Source: Mycobacterium sp. Root135
GTDB lineage: Bacteria > Actinomycetota > Actinomycetes > Mycobacteriales > Mycobacteriaceae
Direction: 5' to 3'
Length of the DNA stretch: 64,000 bases
Assembly (NCBI RefSeq): GCF_001426545.1
Contig: NZ_LMEZ01000009.1
Span: 434,001 to 498,000 of the forward strand
This document shows, piece by piece, positions 15,798-24,260 of the stretch (position 1 is the first letter of the stretch; each line of letters begins with the position of its first letter). The position numbers and the translations under genes were made by a program. The notes below the pieces were generated by a model. It had not been told where the DNA came from. It worked only from the letters and a program-made list of their open reading frames with translations, and did no database searches.

Positions 15798-17019
15798 CAG
15801 TCGAATTGCGTTCGCGCAGAATGCGAATGCCGTGTGACGTGAACGCCGCGGCGGCGAAGACGACGAACAGCCACACCGGCGGTCGTGCGAGTTCCCAGAC
15901 GAAGAGCGCGGCGAACAGCGGTGCACGTTGGGTGATCGCCAAAACGCCTGCAGCACAGGCGAGTGCCACCGCGGCGACCTGAAAGTGAGTGCCCGCCACG
16001 TGATTCAGGGCAAGGGTGGCGACGGTGCCCGCCGCGGCCCCGGTCGCCAGCGCGGGGGTGATCATGCCGCCGACCGCGCCCGCCCTCAGGAACAGTGCCG
16101 TCAGCAGCGGTTTGAGGAACAGGATGACCGCCGCGCCGCCGAGCGTCAGGCTGGCGTCGACGCTGACGGTCAGGATGCTGCGTCCGTTGCCCGGAAGTTC
16201 CGGCCACCAGATCGAACAGACGCCCGTCGCGAGGCCCGCGAGCGCGATCGCGGGAATCAGCAGCCACGACCGCATTTGCGGCCGGGGCCGCGCGAGCGAC
16301 GTCACCTTGTCGAACGCCAACCCGACGGCGACGGACAGCGGCGCTATCGCGCAGGCGAGGAACACGAACAGGTACGACAGTTTCGGATCGGGCCACACCA
16401 GCGAGTGCTCGAGGTGGGTGACGGGTGAGGACACCGCGACCGCCAGGCTCGAGGTGATCAGCGCCGTGCCCACCGCGCGGGGATGCCACGTGCCGAGCAC
16501 GATGCGCACCGCGAACAGCGCGCCGCCCACCGGGACGCCGTACACCGCACCGAGGCCCGCCCCCGCCGCGCACGCGAGCAGGATCTCGCGGTCCCTCGGG
16601 GTCAGCGACCACCGCGACGTACCCCAGTCGCCCAGGGCCGCGGCCAGCTGGCGGGGCGCACCCTCGCGGCCCAGGGACGCCCCGGCGCCGACGAGGAGCA
16701 CCTGCAGGCCCGCGTCGGCCGACATCCGCCACCTCGGGATCGGTCGGTGCTCGGCGATGGTCGCGGACAGCCCCGGCACGTCGCCGCCGCGGCGCAACAG
16801 CCACCACCCGAAGCCGGCCAGCGTGCCGCCGATCATCGGTCCGACGGCGCGCCGGACCGGGCTGCTGCCGCCGACGCCGGTCAGCAGCGTGCCAAACGAG
16901 TAGTGGTAGACGAGGTGTTCCACCCCGTGCAGCAGGAGTGTGGTGGCCGCGCCAGCCACGCCGGCCAACAGCCCGATCATCACGACGGCACAGCCGTACT
17001 CAACGGTGCGCCGCGTCAC
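15781..17019 (-). CDS. ClC-family chloride channel/transporter
   Basis: A 412-residue membrane protein of the ClC family with roughly ten helices. Selectivity-filter patches are visible: GAGASLGREGAPRQ (the GxEGP-type motif with the gating Glu in GREGAP) and GAVYGVPVGGALFAV, then GAVGGMITPALATGAAAG. No C-terminal CBS domains are present, as in prokaryotic exchangers. It would move Cl- (or fluoride, less likely) across the inner membrane. The position corresponds to Rv1167c-1169c in M. tuberculosis, where PPE/PE genes sit instead, so this gene is lineage-specific. It is convergent with lpqW and divergent from mshB (22 bp between starts). Confidence 0.9.
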   Translation of the reverse strand: MTRRTVEYGCAVVMIGLLAGVAGAATTLLLHGVEHLVYHYSFGTLLTGVGGSSPVRRAVGPMIGGTLAGFGWWLLRRGGDVPGLSATIAEHRPIPRWRMSADAGLQVLLVGAGASLGREGAPRQLAAALGDWGTSRWSLTPRDREILLACAAGAGLGAVYGVPVGGALFAVRIVLGTWHPRAVGTALITSSLAVAVSSPVTHLEHSLVWPDPKLSYLFVFLACAIAPLSVAVGLAFDKVTSLARPRPQMRSWLLIPAIALAGLATGVCSIWWPELPGNGRSILTVSVDASLTLGGAAVILFLKPLLTALFLRAGAVGGMITPALATGAAAGTVATLALNHVAGTHFQVAAVALACAAGVLAITQRAPLFAALFVWELARPPVWLFVVFAAAAFTSHGIRILRERNSTATAVP

Positions 17020-17029
17020 GGGGTGAACC

Positions 17030-17042
17030 TATCTTGTGGGGA
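17030..17042 (+). promoter_or_regulatory. Leaderless promoter deciding the mshB start
   Basis: TATCTT (17030-17035) is followed by GTGGGG and ATG at 17042. A transcript would start at about 17042, so the in-frame GTG touching the hexamer (17036) cannot be the leaderless start. Confidence 0.55.
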
Positions 17043-17935
17043 TGGAGAATCCACGACTGTTGTTCGTCCACGCGCATCCGGACGACGAGACGCTGACCAC
17101 CGGTGCCACCATCGCCCACTACGTGGCCCGCGGCGCCCAGGTTCAGGTGGTGACCTGCACCCTCGGCGAGGAGGGTGAGGTGATCGGTGACCGCTACGCA
17201 CAGTTGGCTGCCGACGCAGCCGATCAGCTCGGCGGCTACCGCATCAGCGAACTGACCTCTGCGCTAAGCGAATTGGGGGTCGACGGCCCCCGCTTCCTCG
17301 GCGGTGCGGGGCGGTGGCGCGACTCCGGCATGGCGGGCACCCCGGCCCGCGACGGCAGGCAGAGGTTCGTCGACGCCGATCCGGCCGAGGCGGTCGCGGC
17401 GCTCGTCGCCGTCATCCGCGACCTGCGTCCCCACGTCGTCGTCACCTACGACCCCAACGGCGGCTACGGCCACCCCGACCACATCCGCGCCCACGAGGTG
17501 ACGACGGCTGCCGTCGCCGCCGCGGCCGGAACCGGTCACCCCGGCGAACCGTGGCAGGTGCCCAAGTTCTACTGGACCGTCATGGCGCGCACCGCGGTCG
17601 AAACGGGCATGCGGGAACTCGCCGACCTCGATCTGCCTGCCGAGTGGATCCGGGTGTCGGCCGACGACTTCGCCGCCGTCGTCGGCGCGATCGACGACGC
17701 GGACGTCGACGCGGTGGTCGAGGCGCCGGAGAGCCGCGACGCCAAGGTCGCCGCGCTCCGAGCCCACGCCACGCAGGTGACGGTCGAACCGGGCGGCCGC
17801 GCGTGCACGCTGTCGAACAACGTCGCGCTACCGATTCCTGCCGATGAGTACTACGTGCTGGTCGAGGGCACGGCAGGCCCACGGGACGGTCGAGGTTGGG
17901 AAACCGATCTTTTAGCCGGCGTGAACCTGGGATAG
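17042..17935 (+). CDS. mshB: MshB, GlcNAc-Ins deacetylase (mycothiol synthesis)
   Basis: A 297-residue zinc deacetylase of the LmbE/PIG-L family. It removes acetate from GlcNAc-inositol, the second chemical step of mycothiol synthesis, in the cytosol. The N-terminal FVHAHPDDE supplies the metal ligands His12 and Asp15 and the catalytic Asp14. The third ligand is the His in GGYGHPDHIRAHE. PRFLGGAGRWRDSGMAGTP is a family-specific patch. ATG 17042 is favoured by the -10 hexamer. Downstream genes (37-residue ORF and membrane protein) keep the order of Rv1170-Rv1171. Confidence 0.95.
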   Translation: MENPRLLFVHAHPDDETLTTGATIAHYVARGAQVQVVTCTLGEEGEVIGDRYAQLAADAADQLGGYRISELTSALSELGVDGPRFLGGAGRWRDSGMAGTPARDGRQRFVDADPAEAVAALVAVIRDLRPHVVVTYDPNGGYGHPDHIRAHEVTTAAVAAAAGTGHPGEPWQVPKFYWTVMARTAVETGMRELADLDLPAEWIRVSADDFAAVVGAIDDADVDAVVEAPESRDAKVAALRAHATQVTVEPGGRACTLSNNVALPIPADEYYVLVEGTAGPRDGRGWETDLLAGVNLG

Positions 17936-17959
17936 CAACGTCGAGAAGGGGTACGCTTC

Positions 17960-17999
17960 GATCGATTAGCGGCCCCCGCTGTGATCGATCAGCGACCCC
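17960..17999 (+). repeat. Hairpin and 17-bp direct repeats before the 37-residue ORF
   Basis: GATCGATTAGCGGCCCC (17960-17976) recurs as GATCGATCAGCGACCCC (17983-17999), 15 of 17 identical with a 23-bp period. The same segment also folds: GATCGAT-AGCGG pairs with CCGCT-(GT)-GATCGATC around a short C-rich loop. A TACGCT hexamer at 17952-17957 could be the -10, which would place this structure in the 5' UTR. Confidence 0.55.
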
Positions 18000-18008
18000 G
18001 ACGAAGGG

Positions 18009-18122
18009 ATGGCGATGGACCCGGATCTGGATCCCAACCTGCAACATTGGCAGGATCGCTTGGACAGCCTTCAGTGGGTCATCGGCGGCATGGTCGGCCT
18101 GCTCGACAGCGTTCCCACCTGA
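18009..18122 (+). CDS. 37-residue protein upstream of the Rv1171-like gene
   Basis: MAMDPDLDPNLQHWQDRLDS begins a 37-residue acidic, helical small protein that ends LLDSVPT. It is preceded by a GAAGGG Shine-Dalgarno-like stretch directly before the ATG. Its TGA (18120-18122) overlaps a CTG codon that opens the conserved part of the next gene, an arrangement typical of translational coupling. A structured repeat lies just upstream. I do not recognise a family. Codon use is like the neighbours, which supports a real gene. Confidence 0.6.
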   Translation: MAMDPDLDPNLQHWQDRLDSLQWVIGGMVGLLDSVPT

Positions 18123-18505
18123 CCACTCGATCTTCTGGCCGGCTGCGGTTCGCCGCGCTGGCCGTTCTCACGCTCGACGGGGTTCTGTCTGCCGTCGTCG
18201 GCGCCTTCTTCCTGCCGCTCTACGTCGGTGCCATTCCGGTGCCCGTCAGCGGCCTGATCAGCGGTTTGCTGAACCTGGCCCTGGTGTGGGCGGCGTTGCA
18301 GTGGGAGTCGTCGCCCCGACTCGCGGCGCTGCCGCTGTGGGCCTGGTTGATCACCACTCTCGGGCTGACGTTGGGCGGGCCGGGTGGTGACATCGTCCTC
18401 AGCGGCGCCGGGGTCATGCAGTTGGCGCCGGTGATCTTCGTGGTGCTCGGCGGCGGGCCGCCGGCCTACTTCCTGTGGCGGCTGACGTCGAGGGTCGCCG
18501 CCTAG
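18119..18505 (+). CDS. Four-helix membrane protein (Rv1171-like)
   Basis: About 128 residues with four hydrophobic helices: FAALAVLTLDGVLSAVVGAF, ISGLLNLALVWAALQW, LPLWAWLITTLGLTLGG and VMQLAPVIFVVLGGG. Function unknown. The start is uncertain: from the end of the 37-residue ORF to the first helix there is no ATG, GTG or TTG in frame, only CTG at 18119-18121 overlapping the upstream TGA. Upstream in-frame options (GTG 18074 or 17981) would add an Arg-rich stretch antithetical to membrane protein N-termini and overlap the small ORF. Its stop overlaps the convergent gene by 4 bp. Confidence 0.65.
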   Translation: MTTRSSGRLRFAALAVLTLDGVLSAVVGAFFLPLYVGAIPVPVSGLISGLLNLALVWAALQWESSPRLAALPLWAWLITTLGLTLGGPGGDIVLSGAGVMQLAPVIFVVLGGGPPAYFLWRLTSRVAA

Positions 18506-19686
18506 CCTTCGTCGTTCCCCGCGGGACTGGGTGTATCGGATCCGGTGGGGGAGTTCGCCGTTTCGGTGTCCGGCTCCGCGGCGGGCGCGGTCGCCGTCGT
18601 GGGGTGCGTTCCCGTCGTGGTTCCGGTGCTAGTCGTGGTTCCGGTGGTGGTGGCCGTGGTGGCCGTGGTGGCCGTGGTGGTCGTCGTGCCGGTGGTGCCG
18701 GTGGTGCCGGTCGTGCCGCGCACCTCGCCCTGGGCCTGCACGCCGCCGACCGCGGTCGTCGTGGGCGGCTTGGGCGACGCGGTGGCCTCGGGTGTTTCAG
18801 ACGGCTCGGCGGTTGGGCTGGGCTCGGCGGTGGGGCTGGGCTCGGCGGTGGGGCTCGGCTCGGCGGTCGGGCTCGGCTTGGCCGTCGGGCTCGGCTCGGC
18901 GGTTTCCGAAGGCTCAGCCGTTTCCGGTGGCTCCGCGGTCTTGGTGGGCTCAGCCGTCTCGGACGGCTCGGCCCCCGTCTCTGGGGTCTCCCCGGCCTCC
19001 GGCGCCTCCTGAATCTCCTTGACCGCTGACGCATCCTCGACGACCGGCATCTCCCGCGCCGCCGCAAGCGGCCGCGGCGGGAGCGGCGGGATCAGCCAGC
19101 CGAAGAAGTAGTTGAACTCGGCGACACCGGTGTTGATCGCGGCGTTGACCGACGTCTGCCCCACCGCGATGAGGCCGTTGACGTAGGACGCCAGGTTCAG
19201 CGGGTCGTTCACCACGGGGACGACCAGCTGGTACACGATGCTGTCGGAGATCGGCAGGATCAGGTTGTAGTAGAAGATGTTGACCTGGTCGGCGATGGCG
19301 TACCCGAACGGGACGAAGCCGAGGGCGTAATCGGCGAGCTGGACCCCGTAGGTCACCCAGTAGCGGAGGAATTGGTAGCCGGAGACGATGGCGTCCGAAG
19401 CCGCGTTGAGGGTGGCGGGGGCGTCGATCGCGGGGGACAAGCCTGCGGGGTCGATCCGCGCCATGGCCGCGGTCGCGGCGGCGAAGTGCGCGGGATTCGG
19501 TGGCGTCGCGATCAGTGAGCGCACGGCTGCGGCCAGCTCGACCCGCGGTGCCGGCTGCACCTGCGCGGCGACGGCGGTCGAACCCGTTGGCGCAGCGGCG
19601 GGCGCGGTCGGCGGGATTGCCACGACGGCCGCCGCGGTGAGCGTGGCGACACCCACGCGAAGGCAAGAACCGATAGATCCACCCAT
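18502..19686 (-). CDS. Exported protein with hexapeptide-repeat and Thr-rich tail
   Basis: A 394-residue exported protein. The N-terminal signal segment (GSIGSCLRVGVATLTAAAVV) is followed by a folded domain (about 60-200) rich in aromatic and hydrophobic residues (YQFLRYWVTYGVQLADYALG, NIFYYNLILPISDSIVYQLV, FNYFFGWLIPP). This domain type occurs in several mycobacterial exported proteins of unknown role. The tail has about ten copies of a hexapeptide like EPSPTA, then a Thr/Gly-rich stretch and an acidic end. Such Pro/Thr tails are likely O-mannosylated and wall-spanning (inference). It sits where M. tuberculosis has PE12 (Rv1172c). The start was taken at the Met before the signal peptide. Confidence 0.75.
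   Translation of the reverse strand: MGGSIGSCLRVGVATLTAAAVVAIPPTAPAAAPTGSTAVAAQVQPAPRVELAAAVRSLIATPPNPAHFAAATAAMARIDPAGLSPAIDAPATLNAASDAIVSGYQFLRYWVTYGVQLADYALGFVPFGYAIADQVNIFYYNLILPISDSIVYQLVVPVVNDPLNLASYVNGLIAVGQTSVNAAINTGVAEFNYFFGWLIPPLPPRPLAAAREMPVVEDASAVKEIQEAPEAGETPETGAEPSETAEPTKTAEPPETAEPSETAEPSPTAKPSPTAEPSPTAEPSPTAEPSPTAEPSETPEATASPKPPTTTAVGGVQAQGEVRGTTGTTGTTGTTTTTATTATTATTTGTTTSTGTTTGTHPTTATAPAAEPDTETANSPTGSDTPSPAGNDEG
18791..18970. repeat. Degenerate 18-bp tandem repeat array (coding)
   Basis: About ten 18-bp units; those from 18803 to 18892 are closest to each other (unit close to GGCTCGGCGGTGGGGCTG). Each unit encodes one hexapeptide of the E-P-S-P/E-T-A type on the minus strand. 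The 18-bp period keeps the frame, so copy number can vary between strains without breaking the gene. Confidence 0.8.
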
Positions 19687-19876
19687 GAATGTGCTCCCCC
19701 GAGATCCGTCGCCGATGCCGCTGCTCGGTAAGTTACGCGGTCGCACCCCTCGTCGGAGCGAGATGGCCCTGCAACTCGGGGCCGTTCTGGCGCTACTGTG
19801 GCCGGTATGCCTGTGGCAGTGGTTTCAGATTGTGGGACGCGCGGATGATTTCGGACGACCACGGGGTTACAGGGGA

Positions 19877-22465
19877 GTGGCTCTGAACCCCCAGCGTGGT
19901 GCCGATCTGCCCATTCCCGTCGTGCCTCCGGCCCCGGCGGGGCCGAGTGCGCCGTCGCCCGCCGCGGTGCGGCGTGTTTTGCGACGTGCCCGTGACGGGG
20001 TGGCACTGAACGTCGACGAAGCCGCGATCGCGATGACGGTGCGCGGCGCGGACCTCGAGGACCTGATGGCCAGCGCGGCCAGGGTGCGCGACGCGGGTCT
20101 GACCGCGGCGGGCCGGGTGGGCGCCACCGGCAAGCTGCCGGTCAGCTATTCGCGCAAGGTGTTCATCCCGATCACGCACCTGTGCCGCGACACCTGCCAC
20201 TACTGCACCTTCGTCACGGTCCCCGGAAAGCTTCGGGCGGCGGGCAAGGGCATGTTCATGGAGCCCGACGAGATTCTCGACGTCGCGCGTCGTGGTGCCG
20301 AGTTGGGTTGCAAGGAAGCACTTTTCACCCTGGGTGATCGGCCCGAGGCGCGGTGGCCGGAAGCCAAGCAGTGGCTCGACGAACGCGGATATGATTCGAC
20401 GCTGGCCTACGTCAGGGCCATGGCGATCCGGGTCCTGGAGGAAACGGGCCTGCTGCCCCACCTGAATCCTGGCGTGATGACCTGGTCGGAGCTCTCAGCG
20501 CTCAAGCCGGTCGCGCCGTCGATGGGCATGATGCTGGAGACCACGTCACGGCGGTTGTACGAGACGAAGGGCCTGGCTCACTACGGCAGCCCCGACAAGG
20601 ATCCCGCCGTGCGTCTGCGGACGCTCGACGACGCGGGCCGGCTGTCGGTGCCTTTTACGACCGGCCTCCTCGTCGGCATCGGTGAGAACCTCACCGAACG
20701 CGCCGAGACCATGCATGCGATTCGCCGCTCCCACAAGGAGTTTGGCCACGTACAAGAAGTGATCGTGCAGAACTTCCGGGCCAAGGATCACACCGCGATG
20801 GCGAGCACGCCGGACACGGGAATCGACGACTTCCTGGCGACGGTGGCCGTGACCCGGCTGGTGTTGGGCCCGAAGATGCGCATCCAGGCACCGCCGAATC
20901 TGGTGTCGCGCGAGGAGTGCCTGGCGCTGATCGGCGCCGGCGTCGACGACTGGGGCGGCGTCTCGCCGCTGACCCCGGACCACGTCAACCCCGAACGCCC
21001 GTGGCCCGCACTGGACGAGCTCGCCGCGGTGACCGCCGAGGCCGGCTACGACCTGGTGCAACGTCTGACCGCGCAGCCGCAGTACGTGCAGGCCGGTGCG
21101 GCGTGGATCGACCCCCGGGTGCGAGGACACGTCGACGCGCTGGCCGATCCGGAGACCGGCTTCGCCCGCGACGTCAACCCGGTTGGGCGCCCGTGGCAGG
21201 AACCCGACGAGGCGACCGAGTCGCTGGGACGCACCGACCTAAACACCGCGATCGACTCCGAAGGCCGGCTCACCGAGACGCGCAGCGACCTCGGCAGTGC
21301 GTTCGGCGATTGGGAGTCCATCCGGGCCAAGGTCGACGAGCTCGCGGCCCGGGCCCCGGAACGCATCGACACCGACGTGCTGGCCGCACTGCGCGCCGCG
21401 GAGTCCAACCCCGCGGGCCTGAGTGACGACGCCTATCACGCGCTGGCCACCGCCGACGGCCCGGCCATGGATGCCGTTGCCGCGCTTGCCGATTCGTTGC
21501 GACAAGACGTGGTCGGGGACGACGTGACGTTCGTGGTAAACCGCAACATCAACTTCACCAACATCTGCTACACCGGGTGCCGGTTCTGCGCGTTCGCCCA
21601 GCGCAAGGGTGACGCCGACGCCTTCTCGCTGTCCACCGACGACGTCGCCGACCGCGCGTGGGAAGCCCACGTCGCCGGTGCCACCGAGGTCTGCATGCAG
21701 GGCGGCATCGATCCGGAGCTGCCCGTCACCGGGTACGCCGACCTGGTTCGTGCGGTGAAGGCCCGGGTGCCGTCGATGCACGTGCACGCCTTCTCGCCGA
21801 TGGAGATCTCCAACGGCGTCACCAAGAGCGGGACGTCGATCCGCGAGTGGCTGACGAATCTGCGGGAAGCCGGGCTCGGCTCGATTCCCGGGACGGCCGC
21901 GGAGATCCTCGACGACGAAGTGCGCTGGGTGCTGACCAAGGGCAAGCTGCCGACCTCGGCGTGGATCGAGGTCATCACCACGGCCCACGAAGTCGGTCTG
22001 CGGTCCAGTTCGACGATGATGTACGGCCACGTCGACACCCCGCGGCACTGGGTCGGGCACCTCAACGTGCTGCGCGACATCCAGGACCGCACCGGTGGTT
22101 TCACCGAGTTCGTGCCGCTGCCGTTCGTGCACCAGTCCTCGCCGCTGTACCTGGCGGGCGGCGCCCGGCCGGGGCCCACGCACCGCGACAATCGCGCGGT
22201 ACATGCGTTGGCTCGAATCATGTTGCACGGCAGGATCTCCAACATCCAGACCAGTTGGGTCAAGCTCGGCGTCGAGCGCACCCAGGTGATGCTGCGTGGT
22301 GGTGCCAACGACTTGGGCGGCACCTTGATGGAGGAGACCATCTCGCGGATGGCGGGCTCGGAGAACGGGTCGGCGAAGTCCGTCGAGGAGCTGGTGTCGA
22401 TCGCCGAGGGCATCGGCCGCCCGGCACGTCAACGCTCCACCACCTACGACGCCTTGGTCGCCTGA
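19877..22465 (+). CDS. fbiC: FbiC, F420 precursor (FO) synthase, fused CofG-CofH
   Basis: An 862-residue bifunctional radical-SAM enzyme that makes the deazaflavin FO of coenzyme F420 from tyrosine and a ribityl-pyrimidine. The N-terminal (CofG) half has C103-x3-C107-x2-C110 in LCRDTCHYCTF. The C-terminal (CofH) half has C564-x3-C568-x2-C571 in CYTGCRFCAF. FVPLPFVHQSSPLYLAGG and ANDLGGTLMEETISRMAGSE are strongly conserved patches. The GTG at 19877, preceded by GGGGA, gives 862 residues versus 856 in M. tuberculosis; the ORF runs back to 19388 but overlaps the divergent gene. About 190 bp of upstream gap holds no other gene. Confidence 0.96.
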   Translation: MALNPQRGADLPIPVVPPAPAGPSAPSPAAVRRVLRRARDGVALNVDEAAIAMTVRGADLEDLMASAARVRDAGLTAAGRVGATGKLPVSYSRKVFIPITHLCRDTCHYCTFVTVPGKLRAAGKGMFMEPDEILDVARRGAELGCKEALFTLGDRPEARWPEAKQWLDERGYDSTLAYVRAMAIRVLEETGLLPHLNPGVMTWSELSALKPVAPSMGMMLETTSRRLYETKGLAHYGSPDKDPAVRLRTLDDAGRLSVPFTTGLLVGIGENLTERAETMHAIRRSHKEFGHVQEVIVQNFRAKDHTAMASTPDTGIDDFLATVAVTRLVLGPKMRIQAPPNLVSREECLALIGAGVDDWGGVSPLTPDHVNPERPWPALDELAAVTAEAGYDLVQRLTAQPQYVQAGAAWIDPRVRGHVDALADPETGFARDVNPVGRPWQEPDEATESLGRTDLNTAIDSEGRLTETRSDLGSAFGDWESIRAKVDELAARAPERIDTDVLAALRAAESNPAGLSDDAYHALATADGPAMDAVAALADSLRQDVVGDDVTFVVNRNINFTNICYTGCRFCAFAQRKGDADAFSLSTDDVADRAWEAHVAGATEVCMQGGIDPELPVTGYADLVRAVKARVPSMHVHAFSPMEISNGVTKSGTSIREWLTNLREAGLGSIPGTAAEILDDEVRWVLTKGKLPTSAWIEVITTAHEVGLRSSSTMMYGHVDTPRHWVGHLNVLRDIQDRTGGFTEFVPLPFVHQSSPLYLAGGARPGPTHRDNRAVHALARIMLHGRISNIQTSWVKLGVERTQVMLRGGANDLGGTLMEETISRMAGSENGSAKSVEELVSIAEGIGRPARQRSTTYDALVA

Positions 22466-22545
22466 CGCGGGAAATCGCGCAAGTCGTGAACCGGTAACAG
22501 GTCCGGCACGTATACAGAGGGACAGCCCCGAACCGAGGAGCCCCC

Positions 22546-23007
22546 TTGACAACGATTGCCGGCCTACCCGCGCACGCCCTGCTCGTCCACGCCATCGTGG
22601 TGCTCGCGCCGCTCGTCGCGGTGCTCGAAATCCTGTGCGGCTTTTGGCCCGCCGCGCGCCGCCGCCTGGTGTGGTTGGTGTTGGCCCTCGCCGCCGTCAC
22701 GACGGTGTTGACGCCCATCACCACCGAGGCCGGGGAGTGGCTGTTGAAGAGCGGTGGTCAGCCGCGCCCGATCCTGCTGGAGCACGCCGAGCGCGGCGAC
22801 TGGATGATCTACTTCTCCGTCGCGCTGCTGGTGGTCGCCGTCGCCCAGGCGGTGCTGCACGTCCTGGAGAACCGGTCCGACACGCCACGTAAGGTCGCGA
22901 CCGTCGTCGTCGCGGTGGCGGCTCTCGTCGTGGGGGTGTCCTCGATCGTGACGGTCGTCCGGATTGGCGACGCGGGTGCCCAAGCTGTGTGGGGCGAACG
23001 GGGCTGA
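22546..23007 (+). CDS. DUF2231-type membrane protein
   Basis: A 153-residue protein with four hydrophobic segments: LLVHAIVVLAPLVAVLEIL, LVWLVLALAAVTTVLTP, MIYFSVALLVVAVAQAVL and ATVVVAVAALVVGVSSIVTV. The early GLPAHALLVHAIVVLAPL and middle HAERGDW patches fit the DUF2231 family, whose function is unknown. The TTG at 22546 is selected by a GAGGAG Shine-Dalgarno sequence about 7 nt upstream. It lies 80 bp after fbiC in the same direction. Confidence 0.8.
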   Translation: MTTIAGLPAHALLVHAIVVLAPLVAVLEILCGFWPAARRRLVWLVLALAAVTTVLTPITTEAGEWLLKSGGQPRPILLEHAERGDWMIYFSVALLVVAVAQAVLHVLENRSDTPRKVATVVVAVAALVVGVSSIVTVVRIGDAGAQAVWGERG

Positions 23008-23045
23008 TCCGCGCGAGTTGGGCTCGGGCGTGCTACTCGTAGGGG

Positions 23046-24179
23046 GTGACTTCACCCCAGACCGACACCGCCGACGGCCGTCCCCGCGCTCGTGGCCTCG
23101 CCATCCCGTTGGCCGGCCGGCCCGGTCCGTTCAACGCGATCACCGACGTCCCCGGTGTCGAAGTGGGAACCGTCACCTTGATCGAGGGTGACGGCGTGCG
23201 CACCGGCGTCACCGCGATCCTGCCCCGCGGACGCGACGGCGTCGGGCGGCCGTGCGCGGCGGGGTGGCACTCACTCAACGGCAACGGTGAGATGACCGGC
23301 ACCACGTGGATCGAAGAGTCCGGAGCCTTCAATCTGCCCGTCGTGCTTTCGAATACGCATGCCGTCGGCGCCTGTCACACCGGCGTCGTGAGTTGGGTCA
23401 ACCGCGTGGCGCCCCGGGTGGCGCGCCAATGGCTGCTACCGGTCTGCGGTGAAACGTGGGACGGCTATCTCAACGACATCAACGGCGGGCACGTACGGCC
23501 CGAACACGTTGAGCAGGCGCTGGATTCGGCTGCCTCCGGCGCGGTGGCGGAAGGTTCGGTCGGCGGCGGAACCGGGATGAACTGCTATGAATTCAAGGGC
23601 GGCAACGGAACTGCGTCGCGGGTCGTCGAGTACGGAGCGCACGAGTTCACCGTCGCGGCGTTCGTGCAGGCGAACTTCGGCGCCCGCGCCGAGCTGACCG
23701 TGGCGGGCCGGCCCGTCGGGTCGCTGCTGGACGTCGAGAATCCGCTGGACTCGGACTGGTTCGCGGCGGATCTCGGATTGCGGCCCCCGCCTGGCGCCGG
23801 TTCCGTCATCGTCGTCGTCGCGACCGACGCGCCGCTGCTGCCCGGCCAGTGCAAGGCGTTGGCGCGGCGGGTGCCGTTGGGTTTGGCGAGGACCGGGACC
23901 ACGGGCAGCCACTTCTCCGGCGACATCTTCCTGGCGTTCTCGACCGCGGAGGCCGACGGGCTGCAGAGCGCCTTTCCGATCGAGTCGCCCGCCGACGACG
24001 AGTTCGGCTCGCTGCGGTTCCTGCCGTGGGGTCGGATGGATGCGTTCTACACGGCCGTCGTCCAGTCGGTGGAGGAAGCGGTGCTCAACGCGCTGGTGGT
24101 CAACGAGGACATGGTCGGCCGCGACGGGCATCGGTCCCCCCGGTTGCCGATCGAAGCGCTGACGGAACTGCTGCGCTAG
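23046..24179 (+). CDS. DmpA/P1-family aminopeptidase
   Basis: A 377-residue peptidase of family P1/S58 (DmpA, L-aminopeptidase/D-esterase; N-terminal-nucleophile hydrolases). These are made as a precursor that cuts itself at a Gly-Ser bond to expose the catalytic Ser. Here the expected site is G252-S253 in PPPGAGSVIVVVATDAPL, close to Gly249-Ser250 of DmpA. Substrate-site signatures VGGGTGMNCYEFKGGNGTAS and NTHAVGACHTG are intact. DmpA-type enzymes act on short peptides or beta-peptides; the substrate here is unknown. GTG start at 23046. Stand-alone gene between a DUF2231 protein and yceI. Confidence 0.9.
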   Translation: MTSPQTDTADGRPRARGLAIPLAGRPGPFNAITDVPGVEVGTVTLIEGDGVRTGVTAILPRGRDGVGRPCAAGWHSLNGNGEMTGTTWIEESGAFNLPVVLSNTHAVGACHTGVVSWVNRVAPRVARQWLLPVCGETWDGYLNDINGGHVRPEHVEQALDSAASGAVAEGSVGGGTGMNCYEFKGGNGTASRVVEYGAHEFTVAAFVQANFGARAELTVAGRPVGSLLDVENPLDSDWFAADLGLRPPPGAGSVIVVVATDAPLLPGQCKALARRVPLGLARTGTTGSHFSGDIFLAFSTAEADGLQSAFPIESPADDEFGSLRFLPWGRMDAFYTAVVQSVEEAVLNALVVNEDMVGRDGHRSPRLPIEALTELLR

Positions 24180-24194
24180 GCCCGGAACAAATGT

Positions 24195-24215
24195 GGACCA
24201 TGGTCCGTTTATCCT
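24195..24215 (+). promoter_or_regulatory. Palindrome and -10 hexamer upstream of yceI
   Basis: GGACCATGGTCC (24195-24206) is a perfect 12-bp palindrome just before the hexamer TATCCT (24210-24215). The expected start site, 6-7 nt further on, coincides with an in-frame GTG at 24222, giving a 39-nt leader before the main ATG at 24261. The palindrome is placed where a repressor would block RNA polymerase. Confidence 0.45.
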
Positions 24216-24260
24216 GAAGAGGTGCCGGGTAGGCCGGCCCCAAGCCAAGGAGAAACAGAC

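Noticed and set aside
18640..18970. Repeat array considered as CRISPR
   Set aside because: Units are 18 bp, contiguous, without spacers and in frame with a coding hexapeptide repeat.
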